Made by a program: the position numbers and the translations under genes | Source: an uncultured Granulicella sp. | GTDB lineage: Bacteria; Acidobacteriota; Terriglobia; Terriglobales; Acidobacteriaceae | Reading direction: 5' to 3' | Assembly: GCA_937873145.1 (NCBI GenBank) | Contig: CALMVK010000148.1 | Location: forward strand, 1 to 56,142 | DNA length: 56,142 nucleotides | Part shown: positions 42,763-51,277 of the stretch, piece after piece | Layout of the letters: each line of letters opens with the position of its first letter | Numbering within the stretch: the first letter of the stretch is position 1 | Notes under the pieces: model-generated | The model's database searches: none | Seen by the model: only the letters and a program-made list of their open reading frames with translations | Told to the model about the DNA's origin: nothing

Positions 42763-43706
42763 CGGGTGGGAAGCGTCTCCTCTGGTGCGGTCTCGAAAAC
42801 AGCGCTACGACTTTTTTCTACTGGAGGAGCATAGCGATCTACGGCCCATGCGGCAAAATCGGCAAATTGCTGCGGATCGCGTGGCGGGCTGGTGTGATGG
42901 TCTTCAAGGCCCAGGTGCGCCGGGGTGAAGCAAAGCGTCAAGGCAACACGAAAGGGAGCGAGTGCATGCATCTGCCGATCAAACCACTCCGTCGCCTGCG
43001 GACGGAACGAGTCTGCCCAGCTCAAGCCCGTCCGCAGATACTCCACGTTATGCTCCCTCATCCATACGATTGCATCCTCCAGCCGAGGGTCTTCAAAGTG
43101 AAACCACTGGCAAAAGCCAACGCTGCCATCCGTAGGAAAGTTTCGTACCGCAAGCTTAGGAGACCCATCCTCTTTAATCAATCCAAGATAATAATGCCGA
43201 TAATAGGAGGATCCCTCCGCTTCTTTGTGACGCGTCTCCGCCGGCCAGCTAGGAGGAAGATCGAACAGGCTATACCAGTGAATGCGCTTTGTGCGGCCTT
43301 GCAACAACTCGAGCGTGCGTTTGAAGCCGAACTCCTGGACCTCTTCCGCGCCAAAGCTGGACACACCTACTTCGGTGACCCACACCGGCAGGCCGCTCAC
43401 TTCGGCGGCTTCAGCAAGCCGCTCCGGCCATTCGGTGAGTTGCCAGTGGTTCCAATCCAGCGGAAAACCGTGTACGCCCACCGCGTCGACGTGCTGCATC
43501 ACCCCGTAACTGGCCATGAGCCGCAGAAAGTCGCAGTCGCAGGAAGACACCCCACCAAGCACAATGGGAAGATTTGGATTGACTCTTCGAATGGCCACAG
43601 AGGCAAGCTTCACCATCTCGGCAAAGCGCTCCCAGCCGGGGTCGAGTTTGAAGTTCCAGTGCGAAAGGTTATTCGGTTCATTCCACAAAACGACCGCTTC
43701 CACCAT
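42759..43706 (-). CDS. GH39-like glycoside hydrolase with apparently permuted barrel order
   Basis: 315 residues. The acid/base motif VVLWNEPNNLSHW is at residues 5-17 (E10), the nucleophile motif VWVTEVGVSSFGAEE at 108-122 (E112). Residues 200-295 carry what normally precedes the acid/base in this family: FHFEDPRLEDAIVWMREHNV, EYLRTGLSWADSFRP, RVALTLCFTPAHLG and FADFAAWAVDRYAPP. The barrel halves therefore appear swapped (circular permutation), unless the true N-terminus is missing. ATG 43706 has AGAGGA about ten bases upstream; the frame further upstream (to 43934) is not protein-like. No signal peptide, so cytoplasmic. First gene of the reverse half; ATGA overlap with the next epimerase. 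Confidence 0.72.
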   Translation of the reverse strand: MVEAVVLWNEPNNLSHWNFKLDPGWERFAEMVKLASVAIRRVNPNLPIVLGGVSSCDCDFLRLMASYGVMQHVDAVGVHGFPLDWNHWQLTEWPERLAEAAEVSGLPVWVTEVGVSSFGAEEVQEFGFKRTLELLQGRTKRIHWYSLFDLPPSWPAETRHKEAEGSSYYRHYYLGLIKEDGSPKLAVRNFPTDGSVGFCQWFHFEDPRLEDAIVWMREHNVEYLRTGLSWADSFRPQATEWFDRQMHALAPFRVALTLCFTPAHLGLEDHHTSPPRDPQQFADFAAWAVDRYAPPVEKSRSAVFETAPEETLPTR

Positions 43707-43964
43707 GCGAACAGGTTCCTCTATCTTCCAGGTGCACCCACACGTTAGAGACAAAATAAACTTTCGCCTTTGTCGCATCTCTGGGTTGTCGATGTACTTT
43801 GGAATGCAAGTAGATGTTGCAGGTTGCCTGACCTTGCAGGGTGAAATCTGCTCAATGCAGTCTTTTCTCGCGCCGGACGCTTGAGCAAAGTGACACAATG
43901 GGTTGACGTTCCGTGTGTATCTAGTCCATTTCACCTAAACTGACCCGTAAAGCAACCTTCGTCT

Positions 43965-44441
43965 ATGAACCCTTTCTTTACCAGTTTTATGTTCCTGGTG
44001 GGCGTCCAGGCCCTCAGTCCGCCCTCCGACGTCGTGCCTACCTTCACCACGAATGCAAAAGGTGTGCAAATCTATCGCTGCTCGGCAGACGACGCCCTCT
44101 ACCAATGGGTCTTCCAGGCGCCGGAGGCGACACTCTTCGATTCCATAACCCATCAGCAGGTGGCCACTCATGGGGCTGGGCCCTCCTGGACGTGGAAAGA
44201 CGGCAGCTCCATCATAGGCAACGTGCTTGAAAAGACGGCCTCGCCGGATCCGGCCAGCATCCCGTGGCTGTTGCTCGAAGCCCACACCACCGGCTCGGCC
44301 ACCGGAGCACTGACTTCGATTACCCGCGTCCGCCGCCTGGACACCCATGGCGGCAATCCTCCGGCCACGGGGTGCGACGCGGCCCATGCTAACACCGTCG
44401 TACGCGTTCCTTACACCGCAACCTATCTGTTCTATCAATGA
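43965..44441 (+). CDS. DUF3455-family secreted protein
   Basis: 158 residues. Short hydrophobic start (MNPFFTSFMFLVGVQALSPP) that may be a signal. Then the DUF3455 hallmarks: TTNAKGVQIYRCSADDALYQ, WVFQAPEATLFDS, THGAGPSWTWKDGSS, IPWLLLEAHTTGSATGALTS, and TGCDAAHANTVVRVPYTATY. The two Cys (near 39 and 139) may pair. Found in many soil bacteria and fungi; function unknown. Divergent from the glycan cassette with a 258-base spacer. Confidence 0.82.
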   Translation: MNPFFTSFMFLVGVQALSPPSDVVPTFTTNAKGVQIYRCSADDALYQWVFQAPEATLFDSITHQQVATHGAGPSWTWKDGSSIIGNVLEKTASPDPASIPWLLLEAHTTGSATGALTSITRVRRLDTHGGNPPATGCDAAHANTVVRVPYTATYLFYQ

Positions 44442-44479
44442 TCGGTAGGCTACGAGGAATCGATAGCCGGAGCAGCTAA

Positions 44480-45001
44480 CTAAAACGCCAGCCGCATCAC
44501 CGGATCCGTAAACGGAGTTTGCCCTAAAAAGAACGTTCGCGTGCCGATCTGCTCAAAACCATGCCTGCGATAAAACGCCATGGCGCGATGGTTCTCCGGA
44601 TGCAGCCCCAGCAGTAGGTGCGGCGCGCCCGCCTCTCGGGCATACGCAATGGCCGCCTCCATCAGACGCTTCCCTGCCCCGCCTCCATGAAAGCGGGAAA
44701 GCACGTAGATGCGCCGAAGCTCCAGATCGCCAGGTTGCACCAACTCCGGAGGAAACTCCGGCGGCGTCAGCAGCGCGTATCCAATCGGAGCTGCGCCAGG
44801 CTCGACTTCCGCCAGCCACGCACGCGACTCCGGCCGACGAAGCTCTGCTTCGTAGGCTTCCCGCACATGCAGCTTGGCGCAATGCGCGACTAAGGACTGG
44901 CCTGGAAGAAAGCCGGCATACGCATCGAGCAGCGTCGCTGACCCAATCACGGCCAGCGTAAACGCATCCGCGACCGTGCACATCCTCAAACGAACGTCCA
45001 T
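44480..45001 (-). CDS. GNAT-family N-acetyltransferase
   Basis: 173 residues: N-terminal helix pair, then the acetyl-CoA site in LSRFHGGGAGKRLMEAAIAY (motif A R/Q-x-x-G-x-G/A) and HLLLGLHPENHRAMAFYRRH, GFEQIGTRTFFLGQTPF (motif B). Acetylates an unknown amine. Convergent with the DUF3455 gene and divergent from agmatine deiminase. Confidence 0.85.
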   Translation of the reverse strand: MDVRLRMCTVADAFTLAVIGSATLLDAYAGFLPGQSLVAHCAKLHVREAYEAELRRPESRAWLAEVEPGAAPIGYALLTPPEFPPELVQPGDLELRRIYVLSRFHGGGAGKRLMEAAIAYAREAGAPHLLLGLHPENHRAMAFYRRHGFEQIGTRTFFLGQTPFTDPVMRLAF

Positions 45002-45058
45002 CTTCCAATCCTATCGGACCGCAAGCATCGGCTTGCCATGTGCGCGAAAATAGCTCAT

Positions 45059-46123
45059 ATGTCCTCCTTTGCCACGCCCGCCTTCCGCATGCCCGCCGAA
45101 TGGGAGCCACACGCCGCAACCTGGATCGCCTGGCCACACCATCGTCAGGACTGGCCCGGCAAATTTCAAACCATTCCCTGGGTCTACGCTGAGATCGTGC
45201 GCCATCTCTCCGCCGTCGAAGAGGTCCACATCCTCGTGGACGACCAGGCCTCGCAACGCCGTGCCACCTCCATCCTGAAGCGTAACGGCGCCAATCTTGC
45301 CCGCACGCACTTCCATCTTTGGCCTACCGACCGAGTCTGGCTGCGCGACTCCGGCCCCATCTTCACCACCGACCCTGGCGGCACTCTCTCCATCACCAAC
45401 TGGCGCTTCAACGCCTGGGCCAAGTACGCCAACTGGCACCACGACGACCAGATCCCGCAACGCGTCGCCGAGCTCTTTGCCTTGCCGGAACGCCGGCCCT
45501 CGATCGCTACGCCTGGCGGCGATCAACGCCTGGTGCTCGAAGGCGGAAGCATCGACGTGAATGGAGCCGGCCTGCTGCTCACCACGGAAGAGTGCCTGCT
45601 CTCCGACGTCCAGCAGCGCAATCCCGGGGTCTCCAAGCAGCAGCTCGAGCACGCCTTTGGCGAGCATCTCGGCATCGAGCAGACCGTTTGGCTGCATCGC
45701 GGTTGCGCCGGAGATGACACGCACGGCCATGTGGACGACATCACCCGCTTCGTCGGACCGAACACGATCCTTACCGCCGTCGAGCGCAACACCGCCGACG
45801 AAAATCATCTTCCGCTTGCCGAAAATCTGGAGCGCCTGCACGCCGCGCGGAACCTCCGCGGAGAAGCGTTCGAGATTGTCACCTTGCCCATGCCCTCGCC
45901 GGTAACCTTTGCCGGAGAACGTCTTCCCGCCAGCTACGCCAACTTCTACATCGCCAACTCACTGGTGCTGGTTCCTACCTTCAACGACCCTAACGACCGT
46001 CATGCGCTCAATACGATCGCTGCTTGCTTTCCCGACCGCGACGTGGTCGGCATCCATGCCGTCGATCTCGTCTGGGGGCTTGGCACACTACATTGCCTGA
46101 CGCAACAGCAACCCGCAGGATAA
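45059..46123 (+). CDS. aguA: Agmatine deiminase / peptidylarginine-deiminase-fold amidinotransferase
   Basis: 354 residues if started at ATG 45059 (45038 also possible; neither has a strong ribosome-binding site). Conserved core: MPAEWEPHAATWIAWPHH, DRVWLRDSGPIFTTDPGG, GAGDDTHGHVDDITRF with catalytic Asp/His, and the Cys nucleophile in GTLHCLTQQQ near the C-terminus. Hydrolyses agmatine to N-carbamoylputrescine and ammonia. Its putrescine-pathway partner (aguB) is not in this window. Confidence 0.85.
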   Translation: MSSFATPAFRMPAEWEPHAATWIAWPHHRQDWPGKFQTIPWVYAEIVRHLSAVEEVHILVDDQASQRRATSILKRNGANLARTHFHLWPTDRVWLRDSGPIFTTDPGGTLSITNWRFNAWAKYANWHHDDQIPQRVAELFALPERRPSIATPGGDQRLVLEGGSIDVNGAGLLLTTEECLLSDVQQRNPGVSKQQLEHAFGEHLGIEQTVWLHRGCAGDDTHGHVDDITRFVGPNTILTAVERNTADENHLPLAENLERLHAARNLRGEAFEIVTLPMPSPVTFAGERLPASYANFYIANSLVLVPTFNDPNDRHALNTIAACFPDRDVVGIHAVDLVWGLGTLHCLTQQQPAG

Positions 46124-46130
46124 AGCTGGC

Positions 46131-47264
46131 TCACGTCCAATACAGCACCCGGCAGCTTGGCAAGACCTCTGCGATCGCGCCATAAAACCACGCTTTCATC
46201 GTCGCCATCGGATCTTTCGGATACACATATTTGAAGCCGCCAAACTTGTTTCGTTTCTGCGTCCTCCCACCTTCGTCTAGATCGAGCGTCGTCTTCGGAT
46301 ACCAGCCCAGCAGCACCTCTTTTGAGCCCGGCGTAAAGCGATGTGTGATCAGCTCCGCAGTCAGATCCACGCCGTCGATGCCGGCCAGCGCCTCCGCCAC
46401 CGCGCCAAGCAGCGCTGAGTACTCCGCTTGCCAGCCCTCCACCGGCATAATGGGCGCAATCGTTAAGCCCACCGGATAGCCCGCCATAGCCATGGCCCGC
46501 ATGGCTCGCAGGCGTTGCTGCACGCTGGCCGTGCCTCCTTCAAAGTTGCGCGCCACGCTCGCCGCGTTCACCGAAAACCGCACCCGCGTCCGGCCTCGGT
46601 GCTCAAGCGCCAGCAGCCGGCCCACCCCGTCAAACTTCGTCGTAAACCGTAGCTGCACCGGAGCCTCCCAGCTTCCGAAGAAGCCGATTGCCGCCTCGAG
46701 CGCACCCGTCAGGTGCTCGATCCCCAATGGATCCGTGTAGCAGGACGCCTCAAACGTCGTGCCCTCGCCCATCCGCTCAAGAGACTTCGACGTTACCCCA
46801 CCCAGCCCTGCATACGCCCGAAGCCCCTCTAGAATCTCCGGCAGATTGGCGTACGCCCGTGTGATCGGCGGCCCGCTGAGGCTGCCCGCCAGGTAGCAGT
46901 ACTGGCAGTGCGCCGGGCATCCCTGCGCCACATGGAACTGCCAGTCCGCCGAAGGGGGAATCGGCTGTAGCTTCCTTTGCCCCGGCGGCGAGACCACAAT
47001 CGCAAACGAGGTCTTCGCCAGCGCATACGCCTTACGCTCGTCCTCTCCAGCCGACGCGCCCAGCCCCATCAACCGGTTGCTCTTCAGTCGAACTACTTCC
47101 GCGCCAAAACTCTCCGCCCGCGCCAGCATCACGCGGCCATGCTCGAGCGCGTAGGCCTCTGGCGTAATCAGCACTCGCCGCGGCCGCCACAGCTTGCCCT
47201 CTGCCGTTGCCTCGGCCACTCCAGCCGCCGGCCGAACTTCCTCTTCTGTCGCGCACACTTCCAT
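46131..47264 (-). CDS. Spore photoproduct lyase-like radical SAM protein
   Basis: 377 residues from ATG 47264 (other starts to 47324 possible; weak sites). CX3CX2C cluster in AQGCPAHCQYCYLAGSLSG with the SPL-type spacing; conserved TTFEASCYTDPLGIEHLTGA with a Cys and FSVNAASVARNFEGGTASVQ; ends GFKYVYPKDPMATMKAWF. SPL repairs the spore DNA lesion in Firmicutes. Members in non-spore-formers are of unknown role. It is divergent from the small hypothetical gene at 47342. Confidence 0.8.
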   Translation of the reverse strand: MEVCATEEEVRPAAGVAEATAEGKLWRPRRVLITPEAYALEHGRVMLARAESFGAEVVRLKSNRLMGLGASAGEDERKAYALAKTSFAIVVSPPGQRKLQPIPPSADWQFHVAQGCPAHCQYCYLAGSLSGPPITRAYANLPEILEGLRAYAGLGGVTSKSLERMGEGTTFEASCYTDPLGIEHLTGALEAAIGFFGSWEAPVQLRFTTKFDGVGRLLALEHRGRTRVRFSVNAASVARNFEGGTASVQQRLRAMRAMAMAGYPVGLTIAPIMPVEGWQAEYSALLGAVAEALAGIDGVDLTAELITHRFTPGSKEVLLGWYPKTTLDLDEGGRTQKRNKFGGFKYVYPKDPMATMKAWFYGAIAEVLPSCRVLYWT

Positions 47265-47341
47265 CCTCCATGAGAAGCTCCAGCCGGCGTGGACGCTGCC
47301 CGCGCCACCCGAGGCCACTTCCATCCCTCTACAATCAAACC

Positions 47342-47707
47342 ATGTCCGCCCCCGATTCCCGACCCTGGCCGCCACCGCCAGATCTGCCTTCCATCCAGGA
47401 GCTCGTCCGCACCGCCGACCCCGAAGGCCACCTCGCCGAAGGCGCACCCACCGACGAGTACGAGCCCGAAGAACAGGCCATCCTCGACTCCCTGCACGGC
47501 CTTAGCACCGCAGAGATCGTCGTCGCCAATCTCCTTCCCGCGCTCGAGCGCATCTGGCAGCAAGCCTTTGCGCTCTCGCCCGACGCTCTCGCCAGCCGCC
47601 GGCCCAAACTCCTCGCCCTTGCCAAGGAGATCGAGCGCTTCTTCGGTCCGGAGTCCCAGCCCCGCACGCGCACCCAAATACTTGAAGACAACGCCAGCGC
47701 TTCATGA
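47342..47707 (+). CDS. Conserved hypothetical small acidic protein, coupled to tadA
   Basis: 121 residues, acidic and proline-rich at the N-terminus (PDSRPWPPPPDLPSIQELVR), then helical (AEIVVANLLPALERIWQQAF, RRPKLLALAKEIERFFG). No recognised domain or membrane segment. The stop overlaps the tadA start as ATGA, so it is translationally coupled with tadA; a link to tRNA deamination is possible but untested. Confidence 0.6.
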   Translation: MSAPDSRPWPPPPDLPSIQELVRTADPEGHLAEGAPTDEYEPEEQAILDSLHGLSTAEIVVANLLPALERIWQQAFALSPDALASRRPKLLALAKEIERFFGPESQPRTRTQILEDNASAS

Positions 47708-48198
47708 CTTCCGACCCCGACACAGAGGAGCAATCGCAGGCAGACGAGCTCTTCCTGCGCGCCGCCATCGCCGAGGCTCTCAGCGCACAGGCCGCCGGTG
47801 AGGTTCCCGTGGGCGCCGTCCTCGTCCGCGACCGCCAGATCCTCGCCACCGGGGCCAACCGCGTCATCCGCGACTCCGACCCCTCCGCCCACGCCGAAAT
47901 TGTCGCCCTCCGCGCCGCCGGCCGCGCACTTGGCAACTATCGCCTGCTCGACTGCACCCTCTACGTCACGCTTGAGCCCTGCGCCATGTGCGCCTCCGCC
48001 ATCCTGCACGCACGCCTCCGCCGCCTGGTCTACGCCGCGCCCGACCCCAAAGCCGGCGCCTGCGGCTCGGTTCTCGAAGTCCTGAACCATCCGCGGCTCA
48101 ATCACCGCGTTGAGGTGACCAAGGGCCTGCTTGCCGAGGAGTGCGGCACCCTGCTCACCTCTTTTTTTCGGAGCCGCCGAGCTTCCAGCTTTTCTTAG
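47704..48198 (+). CDS. tadA: tRNA(adenine34) deaminase
   Basis: 164-residue cytidine/adenosine deaminase fold. Zinc site HAEIVAL and PCAMCASAI (H-A-E and P-C-x-x-C), and N-terminal AIAEALSAQAAGEVPVGAVL. Converts A34 to inosine in tRNA-Arg(ACG). Coupled to the small gene upstream by a 4-base overlap. Confidence 0.93.
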   Translation: MTSDPDTEEQSQADELFLRAAIAEALSAQAAGEVPVGAVLVRDRQILATGANRVIRDSDPSAHAEIVALRAAGRALGNYRLLDCTLYVTLEPCAMCASAILHARLRRLVYAAPDPKAGACGSVLEVLNHPRLNHRVEVTKGLLAEECGTLLTSFFRSRRASSFS

Positions 48199-48281
48199 CG
48201 GCCTTCGCGGATCCTTCCTATCCTTTGCGCTCCCTTCTTTGCCGTATTTGCATCTATCCCTGCAGAAATCAAGGAGCCTCC

Positions 48282-49052
48282 ATGTCTCGCTTCGCCGGCA
48301 AAGTCGCCATCGTCACCGGTTCTTCCTCTGGTATTGGACAAGCCATCGCCCTCCGCCTCGGCTCGGAGGGCGCCTCCGTCGTGGTGGATTACCTCACTCA
48401 TCCCGACGGGGCCAACGAGACCAAGTCCAAGATCGAAGCTTCGGGCAGCAAAGCGATCATTGTTCAGGCCGACATTACCAAGACGGAAGAGGTCCAGAAG
48501 ATGGTCGAGAAGGCCTACGCCGAGCTTGGCGGCTGCGACATTCTCGTCAACAACGCCGGCGTCGAGAAGCACGCGCCCTTCTGGGAGGCCACCGAAGCCG
48601 ACTACGACCTCGTTCTCGGCACCAATCTCAAGGCCGCGTTCTTCCTTACGCAACGCTTCGCCCAGAAACTAATAGCAGCTAAAAAACCCGGCTGCGTGAT
48701 CAATATCTCTTCCGTGCACGAAGACATGGTCTTCCCCAACTTCGCCAGTTACTGCGCGGCCAAGGGTGGCATCCGCATGCTCATGCGCGATCTCGCCATG
48801 GAACTCGGGCCCTATGGCATCACGGTGAACAACGTAGCTCCCGGAGCCATCAACACCCCGATCAACGCCAACCTGCTCGCGAACAAGCCGGAGCTTGACG
48901 CCCTGCTGCGTAACATTCCCCTTGGCCGCCTGGGCACCATCGACGACGTTTCTGGAGTCGTTGCCTTCCTCGCCTCAAGCGAAGGGGCCTACGTCACCGG
49001 CAGCACCTACTTTGTCGATGGCGGCCTGATCCGCAACTACAAGGAGCAGTAG
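48282..49052 (+). CDS. Short-chain dehydrogenase (glucose 1-dehydrogenase/FabG-like)
   Basis: 256 residues, classical SDR. NAD(P) site VAIVTGSSSGIGQAIALRLG, LVNNAGVE, catalytic S in ISSVHEDM and YxxxK in YCAAKGG; ends DGGLIRNYKEQ. AAGGAGCCTCC precedes ATG 48282. It lies five bases before larC and may share its transcript. Substrate unknown. Confidence 0.88.
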   Translation: MSRFAGKVAIVTGSSSGIGQAIALRLGSEGASVVVDYLTHPDGANETKSKIEASGSKAIIVQADITKTEEVQKMVEKAYAELGGCDILVNNAGVEKHAPFWEATEADYDLVLGTNLKAAFFLTQRFAQKLIAAKKPGCVINISSVHEDMVFPNFASYCAAKGGIRMLMRDLAMELGPYGITVNNVAPGAINTPINANLLANKPELDALLRNIPLGRLGTIDDVSGVVAFLASSEGAYVTGSTYFVDGGLIRNYKEQ

Positions 49053-49057
49053 CCGCC

Positions 49058-50461
49058 ATGCGCATCGCCTATCTCGACTGCTTTGCCGGCATCTCCGGCG
49101 ACATGCTTCTGGGTGCCCTGCTGGATGCCGGAGTCCCCCTGTCCGTCCTCGAAGACGCCACCAGGTCCTTGAACCTGGGTGCTTCCCTGACCGTCGAGAC
49201 GGTCGACCGCTCCGGCATCTCCTCCCGCAAGGTCACTGTCCTCGAGCATGGCGCACCGGCCGAGCCCGAGGTGCCCCTTAGTCACTCGCACATCCAGCAT
49301 CAGCACTCGCACGAGCATACCCACACGCATCAGCCGCAAACCCAGCACTTGCACAAGACCGGCCAGCCTCACACCCACGAGCCAGCCGAGCCACATACCC
49401 ACGAAGAACACGCCGAGCCGCACGCGCACTCTCACACCCACGGCCGGTCGCTCACCGTTATCCGCACCCTTATTCAATCCTCCTCTCTCGCCGGCCCAGT
49501 CAAGTCTCTCGCCATCCGCGCCTTCGAGCTGCTCGGTGCGTCTGAAGCCAAGATCCACAATATTCCGGTCGAAGACATCCACTTCCACGAGGTCGGTGCG
49601 GTAGACGCCATCGTCGACATCGTCGCTGCCTCCGCCGGCATCGTTCACCTTGACCTCGGCGCCTGGCACAGCTCTCCGCTCAACGTCGGCGGAGGCATGG
49701 TGGTCTGTGCCCACGGCACCTTTCCCGTGCCCGCGCCTGCCACGGCGGACCTCCTCCGCGGCATGCCCACCTACAGCGCCCACGTCCAAAAGGAGCTGGT
49801 CACCCCCACCGGCGCTGCTCTGATCAAGGCTCTCAATCCCACGTTCGGCCCCCAGCCCGCCATGCAGGTCGAGCGCATCGGCTACGGTGCCGGTTCACGC
49901 AACCCTGCCGACTTTCCCAATGTCCTTCGCCTGTCCGTCGGCGAATCTTTGGCGCAAGTAACTCCGGGTGCCCCATCTCAAACAGCTTCATTGTTTAAGG
50001 TGGGCTCAACGAACTCCACCCAGACCGTCACCCTGCTTGAAACAGCCCTGGACGATCTCTCCCCGCAACTCATCGCCAACGTCGCCGAGCAGGCACTTCA
50101 ACTCGGTGCCCTCGACGTGATGCTTACTCCTGTCGTTATGAAGAAGGGCCGCCCCGGCACGTTGATTACCCTGCTCTGCGACGAAGATCACCAACCTGCA
50201 CTGGCTCGCCTTCTGCTTACCGAGACCAGCACATTGGGTCTCCGTATCTCGCGCCAGCAACGCGTCTGCCTCGATCGCAAGCACGTTCCCGTCCAGACCC
50301 CGTATGGGGAGATCCGCATCAAGGCCGGCACTCTGCGCAACGAAGAACTCAATGCCGCGCCTGAGTTTGAAGACTGTCGCACCGCCGCCTCCAGCCACGG
50401 CGTTCCCGTCAAACTGGTCCAACAGGCCGCCGTCGCCGCCTACTTCGCGCCCAAAGCATGA
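49058..50461 (+). CDS. larC: Nickel insertion protein LarC (pyridinium-3,5-bisthiocarboxylic acid mononucleotide)
   Basis: 467 residues, LarC/DUF111. N-terminus MRIAYLDCFAGISGDMLLGA is a family hallmark. A histidine-rich stretch (about residues 74-128 with roughly two dozen His) is the nickel-binding region. Residues 150-240 and a C-terminal half (TLLETALDDLSPQLIANVAE) follow. It inserts nickel into the P2TMN precursor of the NPN cofactor. In some lactobacilli larC is read through a programmed frameshift; here both halves are one frame. Coupled to larB by ATGA. Confidence 0.9.
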   Translation: MRIAYLDCFAGISGDMLLGALLDAGVPLSVLEDATRSLNLGASLTVETVDRSGISSRKVTVLEHGAPAEPEVPLSHSHIQHQHSHEHTHTHQPQTQHLHKTGQPHTHEPAEPHTHEEHAEPHAHSHTHGRSLTVIRTLIQSSSLAGPVKSLAIRAFELLGASEAKIHNIPVEDIHFHEVGAVDAIVDIVAASAGIVHLDLGAWHSSPLNVGGGMVVCAHGTFPVPAPATADLLRGMPTYSAHVQKELVTPTGAALIKALNPTFGPQPAMQVERIGYGAGSRNPADFPNVLRLSVGESLAQVTPGAPSQTASLFKVGSTNSTQTVTLLETALDDLSPQLIANVAEQALQLGALDVMLTPVVMKKGRPGTLITLLCDEDHQPALARLLLTETSTLGLRISRQQRVCLDRKHVPVQTPYGEIRIKAGTLRNEELNAAPEFEDCRTAASSHGVPVKLVQQAAVAAYFAPKA

Positions 50462-51252
50462 CTCCCAAGTTCATTCTGGATCTCCTCCACGAAGTTCAGA
50501 GCGGCACGCTTTCCCCGGACCAGGCTTCCACCCGCCTCGCGAATCTCCCTTACGAGTCCCTAGGCTCTGAAGCCTCCGACATTCCCGAAGCTCGCATCGA
50601 CCACCACCGCGAGCTGCGCACCGGCCTCCCCGAAGTAATCTACGCCGCAGGCAAGACACCCCAACAGACCGCCGAGATCTTCGCCCGCATGGCTGCGGCC
50701 GGATCGCCGGCCTCTCCTGCAAAAGTGCTTGCCACCCGCGCCACCCGCGATCATTTTGCCCTCGTCCACGCCTATACTCCTGCCGCCGTCTGGCATGAGC
50801 CGGCCCGGTGCATTACCTTGAATCTTGAACCTGCCTCCACTCCCACCCGCGGTCACGTCGCCGTGCTGTGCGCCGGCACCAGCGACCTTCCCGTCGCCGA
50901 AGAAGCCGCCGTTACGGCAGATCTTTTTGGAGCCCGCGTGACTCGCCTCTATGATGTCGGGGTCGCCGGCCTGCATCGCCTGCTGTCCGTGCGCGCTCAA
51001 CTGCTCGAAGCCAACGTCGTCATCGTCTGCGCCGGCATGGAGGGTGCTCTGCCCTCGGTCGTCGGTGGTCTTGTCGCCGTTCCCGTCATTGCCGTCCCCA
51101 CCTCGGTCGGCTATGGAGCCTCGTTCCACGGCCTGGCCGCCCTGCTCGGCATGCTCAACTCCTGCTCGCCGAACGTCACCGTCGTCAATATAGATAACGG
51201 CTTCGGCGCCGCCTACTCCGCTACCCTCATCGCCCGGGCCGCTTCCCGTTAG
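50458..51252 (+). CDS. larB: Pyridinium-3,5-biscarboxylic acid mononucleotide synthase LarB
   Basis: 264 residues with a PurE-like core: CAGTSDLPVAEEAAVTADLF and ALPSVVGGLVAVPVIAVPTS, SVGYGASFHGLAALLGMLNS, CSPNVTVVNIDNGFGAAYSA. The N-terminal DUF-type helical region begins MTPKFILDLLHEVQSGTLSP. LarB carboxylates and hydrolyses nicotinic acid adenine dinucleotide to start NPN cofactor synthesis. LarE and the lactate racemase LarA are not in this window. Confidence 0.9.
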   Translation: MTPKFILDLLHEVQSGTLSPDQASTRLANLPYESLGSEASDIPEARIDHHRELRTGLPEVIYAAGKTPQQTAEIFARMAAAGSPASPAKVLATRATRDHFALVHAYTPAAVWHEPARCITLNLEPASTPTRGHVAVLCAGTSDLPVAEEAAVTADLFGARVTRLYDVGVAGLHRLLSVRAQLLEANVVIVCAGMEGALPSVVGGLVAVPVIAVPTSVGYGASFHGLAALLGMLNSCSPNVTVVNIDNGFGAAYSATLIARAASR

Positions 51253-51277
51253 CGTGTCTGCCAAGGTGAAGCCGTAC

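Noticed and set aside
43707-43934. N-terminal extension of the GH39-like gene
   Set aside because: Residues are not hydrolase-like and there is a ribosome-binding site before ATG 43706; kept open only as a possible frameshift.
49263-49440. His-codon-rich stretch as a repeat or CRISPR-like array
   Set aside because: It encodes the His-rich nickel-binding region of LarC; no regular spacer-repeat pattern.
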